NCBI RefSeq assembly: GCF_024753245.1
Contig: NZ_JANUGX010000025.1
Coordinates: 44,146-108,145, forward strand
Source: Massilia norwichensis
GTDB lineage: Bacteria > Pseudomonadota > Gammaproteobacteria > Burkholderiales > Burkholderiaceae_D
DNA length: 64,000 bases
Direction of reading: 5' to 3'
Part shown: positions 41,813-50,924 of the stretch, in pieces
Layout: the number at the start of each line of letters is the position of its first letter
Numbering within the stretch: the first letter of the stretch is position 1
Program-made: the position numbers and the translations under genes
The notes under the pieces: generated by a model
What the model was told of the DNA's origin: nothing
Seen by the model: only the letters and a program-made list of their open reading frames with translations
The model's database searches: none

Positions 41813-43126
41813 ATGACAGACATGAATACGATGAACTCGCCGATCCCGTCCGGCCCGCTGGCGCGCCGTGCCAGCCGCCGCGTGCTGATCCAGAACGGCG
41901 AGCGCAAGGTCTGGGTGGGCGGCGATGCCCCGGTCGTCGTGCAGTCGATGACCAACACCGATACCGCCGACGTGATCGGCACCGCGATCCAGGTCAAGGA
42001 GCTGGCGCGCGCCGGTTCCGAGGTCGTGCGCATCACGGTCAATACGCCGGAAGCGGCGGCCGCCGTGCCGGCCATCCGCGAGCAGCTGGATAAAATGGAA
42101 GTGGACGTGCCGCTGGTTGGCGACTTCCATTACAACGGCCACCTGCTGCTGCGCGACTACCCGGAATGCGCGCAGGCGCTGTCGAAGTACCGCATCAATC
42201 CGGGCAACGTGGGGCAGGGCGCCAAGCGCGACAGCCAGTTCGCCCAGATGATCGAAACCGCGATCCGCTACGACAAGCCGGTGCGCATCGGCGTCAACTG
42301 GGGCAGCCTGGACCAGTCGCTGCTGGCCCGCATCATGGATGAGAACGCCGCGCGCGCCCAGCCGTGGACGGCCCAGGCCGTGATGTACGAAGCCCTGATC
42401 ACCTCGGCGATCGAGAATGCCGTGCGCGCCGAGGAAATCGGCCTGGCGCGCGACAAGATCATCCTGTCGTGCAAGGTGTCGGGCGTGCAGGACCTGATCG
42501 CCGTCTACCGCGAACTCGGCAAGCGCTGCGACTACCCGCTGCACCTGGGCCTGACCGAGGCCGGCATGGGCAGCAAGGGCATCGTCGCCTCGACCGCGGC
42601 CCTGTCCGTGCTGCTGCAGGAAGGCATCGGCGACACCATCCGCATCTCGCTGACGCCGGAACCGGGCGGCGATCGCACCAGGGAAGTCGTGGTCGGCCAG
42701 GAGATCCTGCAGACCATGGGCCTGCGCAAGTTCACGCCGATGGTGATCGCCTGCCCGGGCTGCGGCCGTACCACCTCGACCGTGTTCCAGGAACTGGCCG
42801 ACAACATCCAGACCTTCCTGCGCGAGCAGATGCCGGAATGGAAGAAGACCTACCCGGGCGTGGAAGCGATGAACGTGGCCGTGATGGGCTGCATCGTCAA
42901 CGGTCCGGGCGAGTCGAAGCACGCCAACATCGGCATCTCGCTGCCGGGCACCGGCGAATCGCCGGCGGCGCCGGTCTTTGTGGATGGCCAAAAGGTCGCT
43001 ACACTGCGGGGCGAGCGGATCGTGGATGAGTTCAAGACGATCGTGCTGAATTACGTGCAGAAGAATTATGGGCGAGCCGGGGTTTCGAGCGACACGTCGC
43101 TCGCCGGCGCAGCGACCCAGGCGTGA
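41813..43126 (+). CDS. ispG: (E)-4-hydroxy-3-methylbut-2-enyl-diphosphate synthase (flavodoxin) IspG
   Basis: The 437-residue Fe-S enzyme of the MEP isoprenoid pathway reduces ME-cPP to HMBPP using flavodoxin. The TIM-barrel start VVVQSMTNTDTADV, VPLVGDFHYNGH, YRINPGNVG, and VGVNWGSLD-type strand RIGVNWGSLDQ lead to the C-terminal sulfite-reductase-like part with cluster cysteines in ACPGCGRTTSTVFQEL and MGCIVNGPGES. Start at ATG 41813; the preceding gene stop is 20 bp upstream. Confidence 0.96.
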   Translation: MTDMNTMNSPIPSGPLARRASRRVLIQNGERKVWVGGDAPVVVQSMTNTDTADVIGTAIQVKELARAGSEVVRITVNTPEAAAAVPAIREQLDKMEVDVPLVGDFHYNGHLLLRDYPECAQALSKYRINPGNVGQGAKRDSQFAQMIETAIRYDKPVRIGVNWGSLDQSLLARIMDENAARAQPWTAQAVMYEALITSAIENAVRAEEIGLARDKIILSCKVSGVQDLIAVYRELGKRCDYPLHLGLTEAGMGSKGIVASTAALSVLLQEGIGDTIRISLTPEPGGDRTREVVVGQEILQTMGLRKFTPMVIACPGCGRTTSTVFQELADNIQTFLREQMPEWKKTYPGVEAMNVAVMGCIVNGPGESKHANIGISLPGTGESPAAPVFVDGQKVATLRGERIVDEFKTIVLNYVQKNYGRAGVSSDTSLAGAATQA

Positions 43127-43160
43127 GCCTGGGGCTGGAAGCCGCCGTAAGTTAACGTTG

Positions 43161-43184
43161 TAGGGTGGGCACCCCGTGCCCACG
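43161..43184. repeat. Dispersed palindromic repeat, family B, half copy
   Basis: TAGGGTGGGCACCCCGTGCC plus CACG is the left arm of family B, sitting 23 bp before the hisS start. GGGCAC/GTGCCC inside the arm can pair, so it forms a small hairpin in the ispG-hisS message. Confidence 0.8.
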
Positions 43185-43207
43185 TTGCGCAGCAAGAGCA
43201 AATAGAA

Positions 43208-44554
43208 ATGTCCGACAAAAAAGAGAAATTCACCGCCATCAAAGGCATGAACGACATCCTCCCGGCCGACGCGCCGCTGTGGGAACTGTTCGAAAACACC
43301 GTGGAATCCGTGCTGAAGAGCTACGGCTACCAGAAGATCGTCACCCCGATCGTCGAGGAAACCGGCCTGTTCGCGCGCGCCATCGGCGCCGTCACCGACA
43401 TCGTCGAGAAGGAAATGTATTCCTTCGAAGACTCGATGAACGGCGACCAGCTGACCCTGCGCCCGGAAGGCACGGCCGGCGCGGTGCGCGCCGTGGTCGA
43501 GCACAACCTGGCCTACGACGGTCCGAAGCGCCTGTGGTACAAGGGCCCGATGTTCCGCCACGAGCGTCCGCAGCGCGGCCGCTATCGCCAGTTCTTCCAG
43601 TTCGGCGCCGAAGCGATCGGCTTTGCCGGCCCGGACATCGACGCCGAGCTGATCATGCTGTGCCGCCGCGTGTGGGACGACCTGGGCCTGGACAACATCC
43701 GCCTGGAACTGAATTCGATCGGTAACGCCGAGGAGCGCCAGCGCCACCGCGCCGACCTGATCGCCTATTTCGAAGCCAACGCCAGCGTGCTCGACGCCGA
43801 AGCCCAGCGCCGCCTGCACGCCAACCCGCTGCGCATCCTCGACACCAAGAACCCGGCGATGCAGGACATGGTGAACAAGGCGCCCAAGCTGCTGGACTAC
43901 CTGGGCGGCGAATCGCTGGCCCACTTCGAGGGTCTGAAGAAGATCCTCGACGCCAACAACGTCCAGTACACGGTCAACCCGCGCCTGGTGCGCGGCCTGG
44001 ATTACTACAACCGCACCGTGTTCGAATGGGTCACCGACGAACTGGGCGCCCAGGGCACGGTTTGCGCCGGCGGCCGCTACGACCCGCTGATCGAGACCTT
44101 CGGCGGCAAGCCGACCCCGGGCATCGGTTTCGCGATGGGCATGGAGCGCCTGATCGAGCTGATGAAGAGCCAGGGCGAGCCGGCCGCGCCGAGCCAGTGC
44201 GACGTCTACATGGTGCACCAGGGCGAAGAAGCGCAGATGAAAGCCTTCATCCTGGCCGAGCGCATCCGCGATGCCGGCCTGGACGTGGTGCTGCACTGCG
44301 CGACCCCGCAGGGCGCCGGCAGCTTCAAGAGCCAGATGAAGAAAGCCGACGGTTCCGGCGCCGCGTTCGCCGTGATCATCGGCGAGGACGAGGTCAAGAA
44401 CGAAGTCGTCGCCGTGAAATCGCTGCGCGGCGCGGAGGGTAGCGCCCAGCAGACCAGCGTTGCCTTCGACGAGGCGGTCGACCACATCGTCGACCAGGTC
44501 ATCGGCGGCGGCGAGTGCGGCCCCGACTGCGACGAGCACCACCATCACCACTAA
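43208..44554 (+). CDS. hisS: Histidyl-tRNA synthetase with C-terminal His tail
   Basis: The 448-residue class II synthetase charges tRNA-His. It shows KGMNDILP, motif 1 TPIVEETGLFARAIG, motif 2 MFRHERPQRGRYRQFFQFGAEAIG, the histidine-binding LVRGLDYYNRTVFEWV, motif 3 FAMGMERLIEL, and the C-terminal anticodon domain. The last 15 residues are unusual: G-E-C-G-P-D-C-D-E followed by five His and the stop. That is a natural Cys/His metal-binding-like tail not part of the canonical enzyme; the DNA runs on directly into the native yfgM leader. Confidence 0.96.
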   Translation: MSDKKEKFTAIKGMNDILPADAPLWELFENTVESVLKSYGYQKIVTPIVEETGLFARAIGAVTDIVEKEMYSFEDSMNGDQLTLRPEGTAGAVRAVVEHNLAYDGPKRLWYKGPMFRHERPQRGRYRQFFQFGAEAIGFAGPDIDAELIMLCRRVWDDLGLDNIRLELNSIGNAEERQRHRADLIAYFEANASVLDAEAQRRLHANPLRILDTKNPAMQDMVNKAPKLLDYLGGESLAHFEGLKKILDANNVQYTVNPRLVRGLDYYNRTVFEWVTDELGAQGTVCAGGRYDPLIETFGGKPTPGIGFAMGMERLIELMKSQGEPAAPSQCDVYMVHQGEEAQMKAFILAERIRDAGLDVVLHCATPQGAGSFKSQMKKADGSGAAFAVIIGEDEVKNEVVAVKSLRGAEGSAQQTSVAFDEAVDHIVDQVIGGGECGPDCDEHHHHH

Positions 44555-44584
44555 TCATTCCCAACTAGAATAGAAAAGACGTCC

Positions 44585-45241
44585 ATGGCATACGATCTCG
44601 AAGAACAGGAACAGATAGCCAATTTCAAAGCTTTCTGGGCACGCTTTGGCAACCTGATCAGCTGGGTGCTGATCATCGCGCTGGGCAGCTACGCCGGCTA
44701 CAACTTCTGGAACTCGCACAAGCGTACCCAGTCGGCCGAAGCGGCGGCGCTGTACGACCAGTTGGCCGAAGCCGCGCAAGCCAACGACAATGCCAAGGTG
44801 CAGCGCATGGCCGGCGACGTCGAAAGCAAGTTCGACGGCACCGCCTATGCCCCGATGGCCGCGCTGGTGGCCGCCAAGACCGCCTTCGACGCCAACGACC
44901 TGAAGACCGCCAAGGCCCAGCTGCAATGGGCGGTCGACCATGGCAACGACGAGATCAAGTCGATCGCGCGCCTGCGCCTGTCCGGCGTGCTGCTCGACGA
45001 AAAAGCCTACGACCAGGCGATGGCGCTGCTGAACGCCGACATCCTGCCGCAGTTCGCCGCCGAAGTGCAGGACCGCAAGGGCGATGTGCTGGTCGCGCAG
45101 AACAAGCTGGCCGAAGCCCGCACCGCCTACCAGGCCGCGCTGACCAAGATGGACAAGCGCAACCCGGGCCGCCAGATCGTGCAGATCAAGCTGGAAGCGA
45201 TTGGCGGGTCGGTGCCGGCGGAAGCGAAGGCTGCAGCCTAA
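44585..45241 (+). CDS. YfgM-like ancillary SecYEG translocon subunit (TPR)
   Basis: The 218-residue inner-membrane protein has a short cytoplasmic N-terminus (MAYDLEEQEQIANFKAFWARFGN), one helix (LISWVLIIALGSYAGYNFW, about 24-43) and a periplasmic region with TPR_21 repeats (SAEAAALYDQLAEAAQ; DLKTAKAQLQWAVDHG; KGDVLVAQNKLAEARTAYQAAL). YfgM binds SecYEG and PpiD and helps periplasmic folding. The hisS-yfgM-bamB-der order is the conserved setting. ATG 44585. Confidence 0.9.
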   Translation: MAYDLEEQEQIANFKAFWARFGNLISWVLIIALGSYAGYNFWNSHKRTQSAEAAALYDQLAEAAQANDNAKVQRMAGDVESKFDGTAYAPMAALVAAKTAFDANDLKTAKAQLQWAVDHGNDEIKSIARLRLSGVLLDEKAYDQAMALLNADILPQFAAEVQDRKGDVLVAQNKLAEARTAYQAALTKMDKRNPGRQIVQIKLEAIGGSVPAEAKAAA

Positions 45242-45242
45242 C

Positions 45243-45330
45243 CGTCGTTCCCGCGCAGGCGGGAACCCAAGTTTGCATGCGTTACGGCAGCTCACGCTGA
45301 ACTTGGGTTCCCGCCTTCGCGGGAACGACG
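45243..45330. repeat. Dispersed palindromic repeat, family A, full copy
   Basis: CGTCGTTCCCGCGCAGGCGGGAACCCAAGTT and AACTTGGGTTCCCGCCTTCGCGGGAACGACG are near-perfect inverted arms separated by 25 bp, between yfgM and bamB. Confidence 0.88.
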
Positions 45331-45379
45331 TTTATATAGACGACGTTTGTAGACATTCGAAGAATAAGGCAAGAAGAAC

Positions 45380-46534
45380 ATGCGTATTACCCGGAAGCTC
45401 GTTGGTGTCGGTGTCCTCGCCCTGATGACGGGCTGCTCGACGATTAGTTCGCTGAACCCGTTCGCATCCAAGCCGAAAGGCAACCTGCCGGCGCCGCTGG
45501 TCGACCTGAAAGGGTCGATGGCCGTCCGCACCGCCTGGAAGCTGGAAGTCGGCAAGTCCCGCAACTACCAGTTCACCCCCGCGCTGGCCGGCAATACCGT
45601 GATCGCGGCCGGCGGCGACGGCACCCTGGTGCGCGCCGAAGCGGCCAGCGGCCGCCAGCTGTGGCGCGTCAAGGCCGGCATGGACCTGACCGCCGGCGTC
45701 GGCACCGACGGCAGCCTGATCGTGGTCGGCGGCGAGAAGGGCACGCTGCTGGCCTTCGACATGGACGGCAAGCAGCTGTGGAAGACCCAGCTGTCGAGCG
45801 AGATCCTGTCCTCGCCGGTGGTGGCGCAGGGCGTGGTGGTGGCGCGCAGCGTCGACAACCGCATCGTCGGTGTCGATGCCGCGACCGGCCAGAAGAAATG
45901 GACCGTGCAGCGCGCCGCGCCGCCGCTGACCCTGCGCCTGGCGCCGGGCATGGTGGTGCACGACAAGGACGTCATCATCGCCCAGCCGGGCGGCAAGCTG
46001 CTGTCGCTGCTGGTGGCGACCGGCGCGCCGCGCTGGGAAATCGAAGTCGGCGTTGCCCGCGGCGCCACCGAACTGGAACGCATGACCGACATCGGCGGCT
46101 ACCCGGTGGTCTTCGAAAATGACGTCTGCGCGGTGTCCTACCAGGGCCGCGCCGGCTGCTGGGACCTGCTGACCGGCAGCCCGCGCTGGACCCGCGACCT
46201 CTCGTCGCAGGTTGGCGTGGCGGTCGACCAGCGCTTCGTCTTCGCGACCGACGACAAGGGCGCCGTCTACGCCTTCAACCGCGATGGCGGCACCAGCGCC
46301 TGGAAGAACGACAAGCTGGCCTTCCGCGGCGTCTCGACCCCGGTCTCCTATGGCCGCACGGTCGCGGTCGGCGACTATCAAGGCTACGTGCACTTCCTGT
46401 CGCGTGAGGACGGCGCCTTCCTGGCCCGCGCCGCCACCGACGGCAGTGCGATCAGCTCGACGCCGCTGGTCGCGGATTCGAACCTGATTTTTCAAACACA
46501 AAACGGAACCGTGACAGCGATCGCGGTGGAATAA
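45380..46534 (+). CDS. bamB: Outer membrane protein assembly factor BamB
   Basis: The 384-residue lipoprotein of the BAM complex has a lipobox L-M-T-G-C (Cys 19) and an eight-bladed beta-propeller of PQQ-like repeats (GGDGTLVRAEAASGRQLWRV; DKGAVYAFNRDGGTSAWKND; EDGAFLARAATDGSAISSTPLV). It scaffolds BamA for beta-barrel insertion. It ends 9 bp before der, with which it is co-transcribed. ATG 45380. Confidence 0.95.
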   Translation: MRITRKLVGVGVLALMTGCSTISSLNPFASKPKGNLPAPLVDLKGSMAVRTAWKLEVGKSRNYQFTPALAGNTVIAAGGDGTLVRAEAASGRQLWRVKAGMDLTAGVGTDGSLIVVGGEKGTLLAFDMDGKQLWKTQLSSEILSSPVVAQGVVVARSVDNRIVGVDAATGQKKWTVQRAAPPLTLRLAPGMVVHDKDVIIAQPGGKLLSLLVATGAPRWEIEVGVARGATELERMTDIGGYPVVFENDVCAVSYQGRAGCWDLLTGSPRWTRDLSSQVGVAVDQRFVFATDDKGAVYAFNRDGGTSAWKNDKLAFRGVSTPVSYGRTVAVGDYQGYVHFLSREDGAFLARAATDGSAISSTPLVADSNLIFQTQNGTVTAIAVE

Positions 46535-46543
46535 GATACTTAC

Positions 46544-47887
46544 ATGAAGCCGGTAATTGCACTCGTAGGACGCCCGAACGTCGGGAAGTCCACACTCTTC
46601 AACCGCATGACCCGCTCGCGCGACGCGCTGGTGGCGGACCTGCCTGGCCTGACGCGCGACCGTCACTACGGCGAGGGCCGCATGGGCGAGCGGCCTTTCC
46701 TGGTGATCGACACCGGCGGTTTCGAACCGGTCGCCAAGGAAGGCATCATGCACGAGATGGCGCTGCAGACGAAGCAGGCCGTGGCCGAAGCGGACATCGT
46801 GATGTTCATCGTCGACGGCCGCCAGGGCCTGACGCCGCACGACAAGACCATCACCGACTTCCTGCGCAAGTCCGGCCGCAAGGTCATGCTGGTCGTGAAC
46901 AAGAGCGAGGGCATGAAGTACACCAGCGTCACCGCCGAGTTCTATGAGCTGGGCATGGGCGACCCCTATGTGATCTCGGCCGCCCACGGCGACGGCGTGC
47001 TCGACCTCGTCAACGAAGCGATCGACGAAGCCGCGACCCTGCGTCCGGCCGAGGAAGCGGAATTCGATCCGGCCGACCACGGCGTCAAGATCGCGCTGGT
47101 GGGCCGCCCGAACGTCGGCAAGTCCACGCTGATCAATACCCTGGTCGGCGAGCAGCGCGTGATCGCCTTCGACATGCCGGGTACCACCCGCGACTCGATC
47201 GAGGTGCCGTTCGAGAAGGGCGGCAAGCACTACACCCTGATCGACACCGCCGGTATTCGCCGCCGTGGCAAGGTGTTCGAAGCGGTCGAGAAGTTCTCGG
47301 TCGTCAAGACCCTGCAGTCGATCTCGGAAGCCAACGTGGTCGTGCTGATGCTCGACGCCCAGGCCGACATCGCCGAGTCGGATGCCCACATCGCCGGCTT
47401 CATCCTGGAGTCCGGACGCGCACTGGTGGTCGCCGTCAACAAGTGGGACGGCCTGACCTCCGACCAGCGCGACCAGGTCAAGAACGACATCGACCGCAAG
47501 CTCGACTTCCTGGGCTTTGCCGAGACCAAGTTCATCTCGGCGCTGAAGGGCACCGGCATCAATCACCTGATGAAGGCGATCGACACGGCGTACGCCGCGG
47601 CCACCGCCAAGCTGTCGACCCCGCGCCTGACCCGCGCGCTGCAGGAGGCGATCGAGAAGCAGGAGCCGAAGCGCAAGGGCAGCACCCGCCCGAAGATGCG
47701 CTATGCCCACCAGGGCGGCCAGAACCCGCCGATCATCGTCATCCACGGCAATGCGCTGGATGGCATCACCGAGCCGTACAAGCGTTACCTGGAAAAGCAT
47801 TTCCGCGACACCTTCGACCTGATCGGCACGCCGCTGCGCATCGAACTTCGCAGCGGTAAGAACCCGTTCGCAAAAGGCCAGGAATAA
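46544..47887 (+). CDS. der: Ribosome biogenesis GTPase Der (EngA)
   Basis: The 447-residue protein has two GTPase domains: G1 GRPNVGKSTLFN (residues about 8-19) and GRPNVGKSTLIN (about 186-197), with G3 DTGGF and DTAGI and G4 NKSE and NKWD, then a KH-like domain (KMRYAHQGGQNPPIIVIHGNALDG). Der matures the 50S subunit. ATG 46544; the stop ends 8 bp before repeat A. Confidence 0.97.
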   Translation: MKPVIALVGRPNVGKSTLFNRMTRSRDALVADLPGLTRDRHYGEGRMGERPFLVIDTGGFEPVAKEGIMHEMALQTKQAVAEADIVMFIVDGRQGLTPHDKTITDFLRKSGRKVMLVVNKSEGMKYTSVTAEFYELGMGDPYVISAAHGDGVLDLVNEAIDEAATLRPAEEAEFDPADHGVKIALVGRPNVGKSTLINTLVGEQRVIAFDMPGTTRDSIEVPFEKGGKHYTLIDTAGIRRRGKVFEAVEKFSVVKTLQSISEANVVVLMLDAQADIAESDAHIAGFILESGRALVVAVNKWDGLTSDQRDQVKNDIDRKLDFLGFAETKFISALKGTGINHLMKAIDTAYAAATAKLSTPRLTRALQEAIEKQEPKRKGSTRPKMRYAHQGGQNPPIIVIHGNALDGITEPYKRYLEKHFRDTFDLIGTPLRIELRSGKNPFAKGQE

Positions 47888-47895
47888 GATCTTTC

Positions 47896-47972
47896 CGTCG
47901 TTCCCGCGGAGGCGGGAACCCAAGTTCTGCCCGTATCGACGAACCCGGCTGCCCGCCTTCGCGGGGATGACG
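47896..47972. repeat. Dispersed palindromic repeat, family A, full copy
   Basis: CGTCGTTCCCGCGGAGGCGGGAACCCAAGTT faces CCCGCCTTCGCGGGGATGACG; the right hairpin is shortened to GCCCGCCTTCGCGGGG. It separates der from the hfq upstream region (47973-48129), which is AT-richer and probably holds the hfq promoter, though no clear -35/-10 pair was chosen. Confidence 0.8.
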
Positions 47973-48129
47973 TATTAAGCCAGATCTAACCGTACGAGTA
48001 CGACAGAAAACGCCAAAACAGGTTACAGTAGCCGCGGGACATCATTCACAAAATGAGAATGTTGACCCAGGCACTTGAAAACTGGCGTAGCGCCACAATT
48101 TTTATACGACAACAACATACGGAGCTGTT

Positions 48130-48366
48130 ATGAGCAATAAAGGGCAACTGTTACAAGACCCATTCCTGAACGCATTGCGTAAGGAGCACGTCCCCGTCTC
48201 GATCTACCTGGTCAACGGGATCAAGCTCCAGGGACACATCGAGTCCTTCGACCAGTACGTGGTTCTGCTCCGTAATACCGTCACCCAGATGGTCTACAAG
48301 CACGCCATTTCCACCGTCGTTCCCGCTCGCGCCGTCAACCTCAACCTCGAACAGGACGCCGAGTAA
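48130..48366 (+). CDS. hfq: RNA chaperone Hfq
   Basis: The 78-residue Sm-like protein pairs small RNAs with mRNA targets. It has Sm1 (VSIYLVNGIKLQGHIESFDQYVVLLR) and Sm2 (QMVYKHAISTVVPAR) with the K-H of the YKHA signature, and a short tail (AVNLNLEQDAE) that lacks the long acidic/Asn-rich extension of E. coli Hfq. ATG 48130 follows GGAG. hflX starts 5 bp after its stop, as in other proteobacteria. Confidence 0.98.
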   Translation: MSNKGQLLQDPFLNALRKEHVPVSIYLVNGIKLQGHIESFDQYVVLLRNTVTQMVYKHAISTVVPARAVNLNLEQDAE

Positions 48367-48371
48367 GGCCG

Positions 48372-49544
48372 ATGGCAGACGTCTCCGGTAACACCATGCG
48401 CGCCGCATTGGTCGGCATCGACTTCGGGACTGGCGATTTCAAGGCCAGTCTCGAAGAACTGGCACTGCTGGCGCGCTCCGCCGGAGCGGAGCCGATCACC
48501 ACGATCACCGCAAAACGCAATAGTCCCGATCCCGCGCATTTCGTCGGCAGCGGCAAGGCGGACGAGATCGGCCAGGCTTGCCTGGCCGAGCGGATCGAAA
48601 TCGTCATCTTCAACCATGCGCTCTCGCCGGCCCAGCAGCGTAACCTGGAAAAGCGCCTGAACGTCCGGGTGCTGGACCGCACCAGCCTGATCCTCGACAT
48701 CTTCGCCCAGCGCGCCCAGAGCCACGAGGGTAAGCTGCAGGTTGAGCTGGCCCAGCTGCAACACCTGGCCACGCGCCTGATCCGCGGCTGGACTCACCTG
48801 GAGCGCCAGAAGGGCGGTATCGGCCTGCGCGGCCCCGGTGAAACCCAGCTCGAGACCGACCGCCGCCTGATCGGCGAGCGCGTCAAGATGCTGCGCACCC
48901 GCCTGGCCAAGCTGCGCAAGCAGCACGAGACCCAGCGCCGTTCGCGCGGCCGCAACCAGACTTTCTCGGTGTCGCTGGTCGGCTATACCAACGCCGGCAA
49001 GTCGACCCTGTTCAACACCCTGACCAAGGCCGGGGTGTACGTCGCGAACCAGCTGTTCGCGACCCTCGATACCACCAGCCGCCGCCTCTACCTGGGCGAG
49101 GAAACCGGCAACGTGGTGATCTCCGATACCGTCGGTTTCGTGCGCGAACTGCCGCACCAGCTGGTGGCCGCTTTCCGCGCCACGCTGGAAGAAACCATCC
49201 ATGCCGACCTGCTGCTGCACGTGGTCGACGGCTCCTCTCCGGTGCGGATGGAGCAGATCGAGCAGGTCAATGAGGTGCTGCGCGAGATCGGCGCAGACCA
49301 CATTCCGCAAATCCTTGTCTGGAACAAGATCGATGCGGCCGGGCTGGAGCCCGGGGTGGAACGTGATGAATATGATAAAATCAGCCGCGTTTTTATCAGC
49401 GCCCACAGTGGGGCAGGCCTGGATCTGCTGCGCGACGCCATCGTCGAAGCAGCCCGCGCCGAGCCCGGCGAAGCCGCTGATCCCGCGATTGCGCTGGCTG
49501 ACGCCGAGCATATTCCGAACTCCACCCATGTGGGTCCACACTAG
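48372..49544 (+). CDS. hflX: GTPase HflX
   Basis: The 390-residue GTPase rescues stalled or heat-damaged 50S/70S ribosomes. It has an N-terminal HflX domain (GSGKADEIGQACLAERIEIVIFNHALSPAQQRNLEKRLNVRVLDRTSLILDIFAQRA), a coiled linker, and a TrmE/Era G domain with G1 GYTNAGKSTLFN, G3 DTVGFVRELPHQLVAAF, G4 NKID, and the G2 region QLFATLDTTSRR. ATG 48372 is used; ATG 48396 is an alternative. Confidence 0.95.
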   Translation: MADVSGNTMRAALVGIDFGTGDFKASLEELALLARSAGAEPITTITAKRNSPDPAHFVGSGKADEIGQACLAERIEIVIFNHALSPAQQRNLEKRLNVRVLDRTSLILDIFAQRAQSHEGKLQVELAQLQHLATRLIRGWTHLERQKGGIGLRGPGETQLETDRRLIGERVKMLRTRLAKLRKQHETQRRSRGRNQTFSVSLVGYTNAGKSTLFNTLTKAGVYVANQLFATLDTTSRRLYLGEETGNVVISDTVGFVRELPHQLVAAFRATLEETIHADLLLHVVDGSSPVRMEQIEQVNEVLREIGADHIPQILVWNKIDAAGLEPGVERDEYDKISRVFISAHSGAGLDLLRDAIVEAARAEPGEAADPAIALADAEHIPNSTHVGPH

Positions 49545-49547
49545 CCT

Positions 49548-50924
49548 ATGTCACTGCACGACCCCCGTTGGGGCCACAATCCGAAATCCGGCGACAAGCC
49601 GAAAGCCCAGCAGGGCAAGGGCCCCGGCAACGACGGCCCACCCGACCTCGACCAACTCTGGCGCGACTTCAACCAGCGTTTGAACCGCCTGTTCGGCAAG
49701 CGCGGCGGCAGCGACGGCGGCGGCTACCGCCCCGATGCGCGCGGCGTCGGCGTCACCGCTTCGGTGGTCGGCGCCATCCTGCTCCTGATCTGGCTCGCCA
49801 GCGGCGCCTTCATCGTGCCGGAAGGCCAGGTCGGCCTGGTCAGCACCTTCGGCGAACTCTCGCACAAGACCGGCGCCGGTTTCAACTGGCGCTGGCCGGC
49901 CCCGATCCAGTCGCACAAGATGGTCAACGTGGCCCAGATCCAGACCGTGGAACTCGGCTATCGCGCCAACGTGCGCAACAAGCAGGCCAACGAAGCGCTG
50001 ATGCTGACCGCGGACGAGAACATCGTCGACGTCCAGCTCTCGGTGCAGTACAAGGTGGTCGATCCGGTGGCATGGGCATTCAACAACAGCGATACGGTCG
50101 AGACCGTGCGCGACGCCGCCGAGACCGCCACGCGCGAACTGGTCGGCCGCAGCAAGATGGATGCGCTGCTGTTCGAAGGCCGCGACAAGCTGGCCGGCGA
50201 GGCCCAGCGCATGATCCAGCAGATGCTTGCGCGCTACAAGATGGGCGCCGAGATCACCGGCGTGACCGTGCAATCCCTGAGCGCGCCGGAGCAGGTCGCC
50301 GCCGCCTTCGAGGAAACCGTCAAGGCCCAGGAAGACCGCAACCGCGCCCGCGCCGAGGCGCAAGCCTATGCCGACGACGTGATCCCCGAAGCCAAGGGCC
50401 GTGCCGCGCGCATGAAGCAGGATGCCGAAGCCTACCGCGCCACCACCGTCAACACGGCCGAAGGCAATGCCGCCCGTTTCAACCAGGTCGTGGCCGAGTA
50501 CGCGAAAGCGCCCGCCGTCACCCGCGACCGCATGTACATCGACACCATGCAGCAGATCTTCTCCAGCACCAGCAAGGTCATGATCGACGCCAAGGCGGCT
50601 GCGACCATCAACCTGCCGCTCGACCAGATGCTGACCCGTTCGGTCGCCAACGAAGCGGCGATGGGCAGCCGGTCCGGCCCGGTGATCCCACCGGCGCAGG
50701 CGGTGCCAGGCCAGCAGCCGGTCCCGAACGTCGGCACCGTCACCGTGAACGGCAACGCGGCCCAGGCGCAAGCCCAGCCGCAAACGCAAGCCCAGCCGCA
50801 AGCCCAGGCCCAGGCGCAGCCGCAAAATCAGCCGGCACCGGCACAGGAAGCGCATCCGTCCGAATCGGTGCGCAAGACCGATCCGCGCAGCCGCGAATCT
50901 TCGCGTGAAAGGGAGACCCGCTGA
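49548..50924 (+). CDS. hflK: FtsH protease modulator HflK
   Basis: The 458-residue SPFH/prohibitin protein forms with HflC a cage around FtsH. The N-terminal cytoplasmic part is Gly/Lys-rich (DQLWRDFNQRLNRLFGKRGG), followed by one membrane helix (VTASVVGAILLLIWLASGAFIV, about 69-90), the SPFH domain, a long helical region (DRNRARAEAQAYADDVIPEAKGRAARM), and a low-complexity Gln/Ala/Pro tail (QAQAQPQTQAQPQAQAQ). Its stop shares one base with the hflC start. ATG 49548, three bases after hflX. Confidence 0.95.
   Translation: MSLHDPRWGHNPKSGDKPKAQQGKGPGNDGPPDLDQLWRDFNQRLNRLFGKRGGSDGGGYRPDARGVGVTASVVGAILLLIWLASGAFIVPEGQVGLVSTFGELSHKTGAGFNWRWPAPIQSHKMVNVAQIQTVELGYRANVRNKQANEALMLTADENIVDVQLSVQYKVVDPVAWAFNNSDTVETVRDAAETATRELVGRSKMDALLFEGRDKLAGEAQRMIQQMLARYKMGAEITGVTVQSLSAPEQVAAAFEETVKAQEDRNRARAEAQAYADDVIPEAKGRAARMKQDAEAYRATTVNTAEGNAARFNQVVAEYAKAPAVTRDRMYIDTMQQIFSSTSKVMIDAKAAATINLPLDQMLTRSVANEAAMGSRSGPVIPPAQAVPGQQPVPNVGTVTVNGNAAQAQAQPQTQAQPQAQAQAQPQNQPAPAQEAHPSESVRKTDPRSRESSRERETR

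Noticed and set aside
44510..44554. C-terminal five-His tail of hisS considered as vector contamination.
   Set aside because: The stop is followed at once by native sequence leading to yfgM, and the codons differ (CAC CAC CAT CAC CAC), with no vector-like flank.
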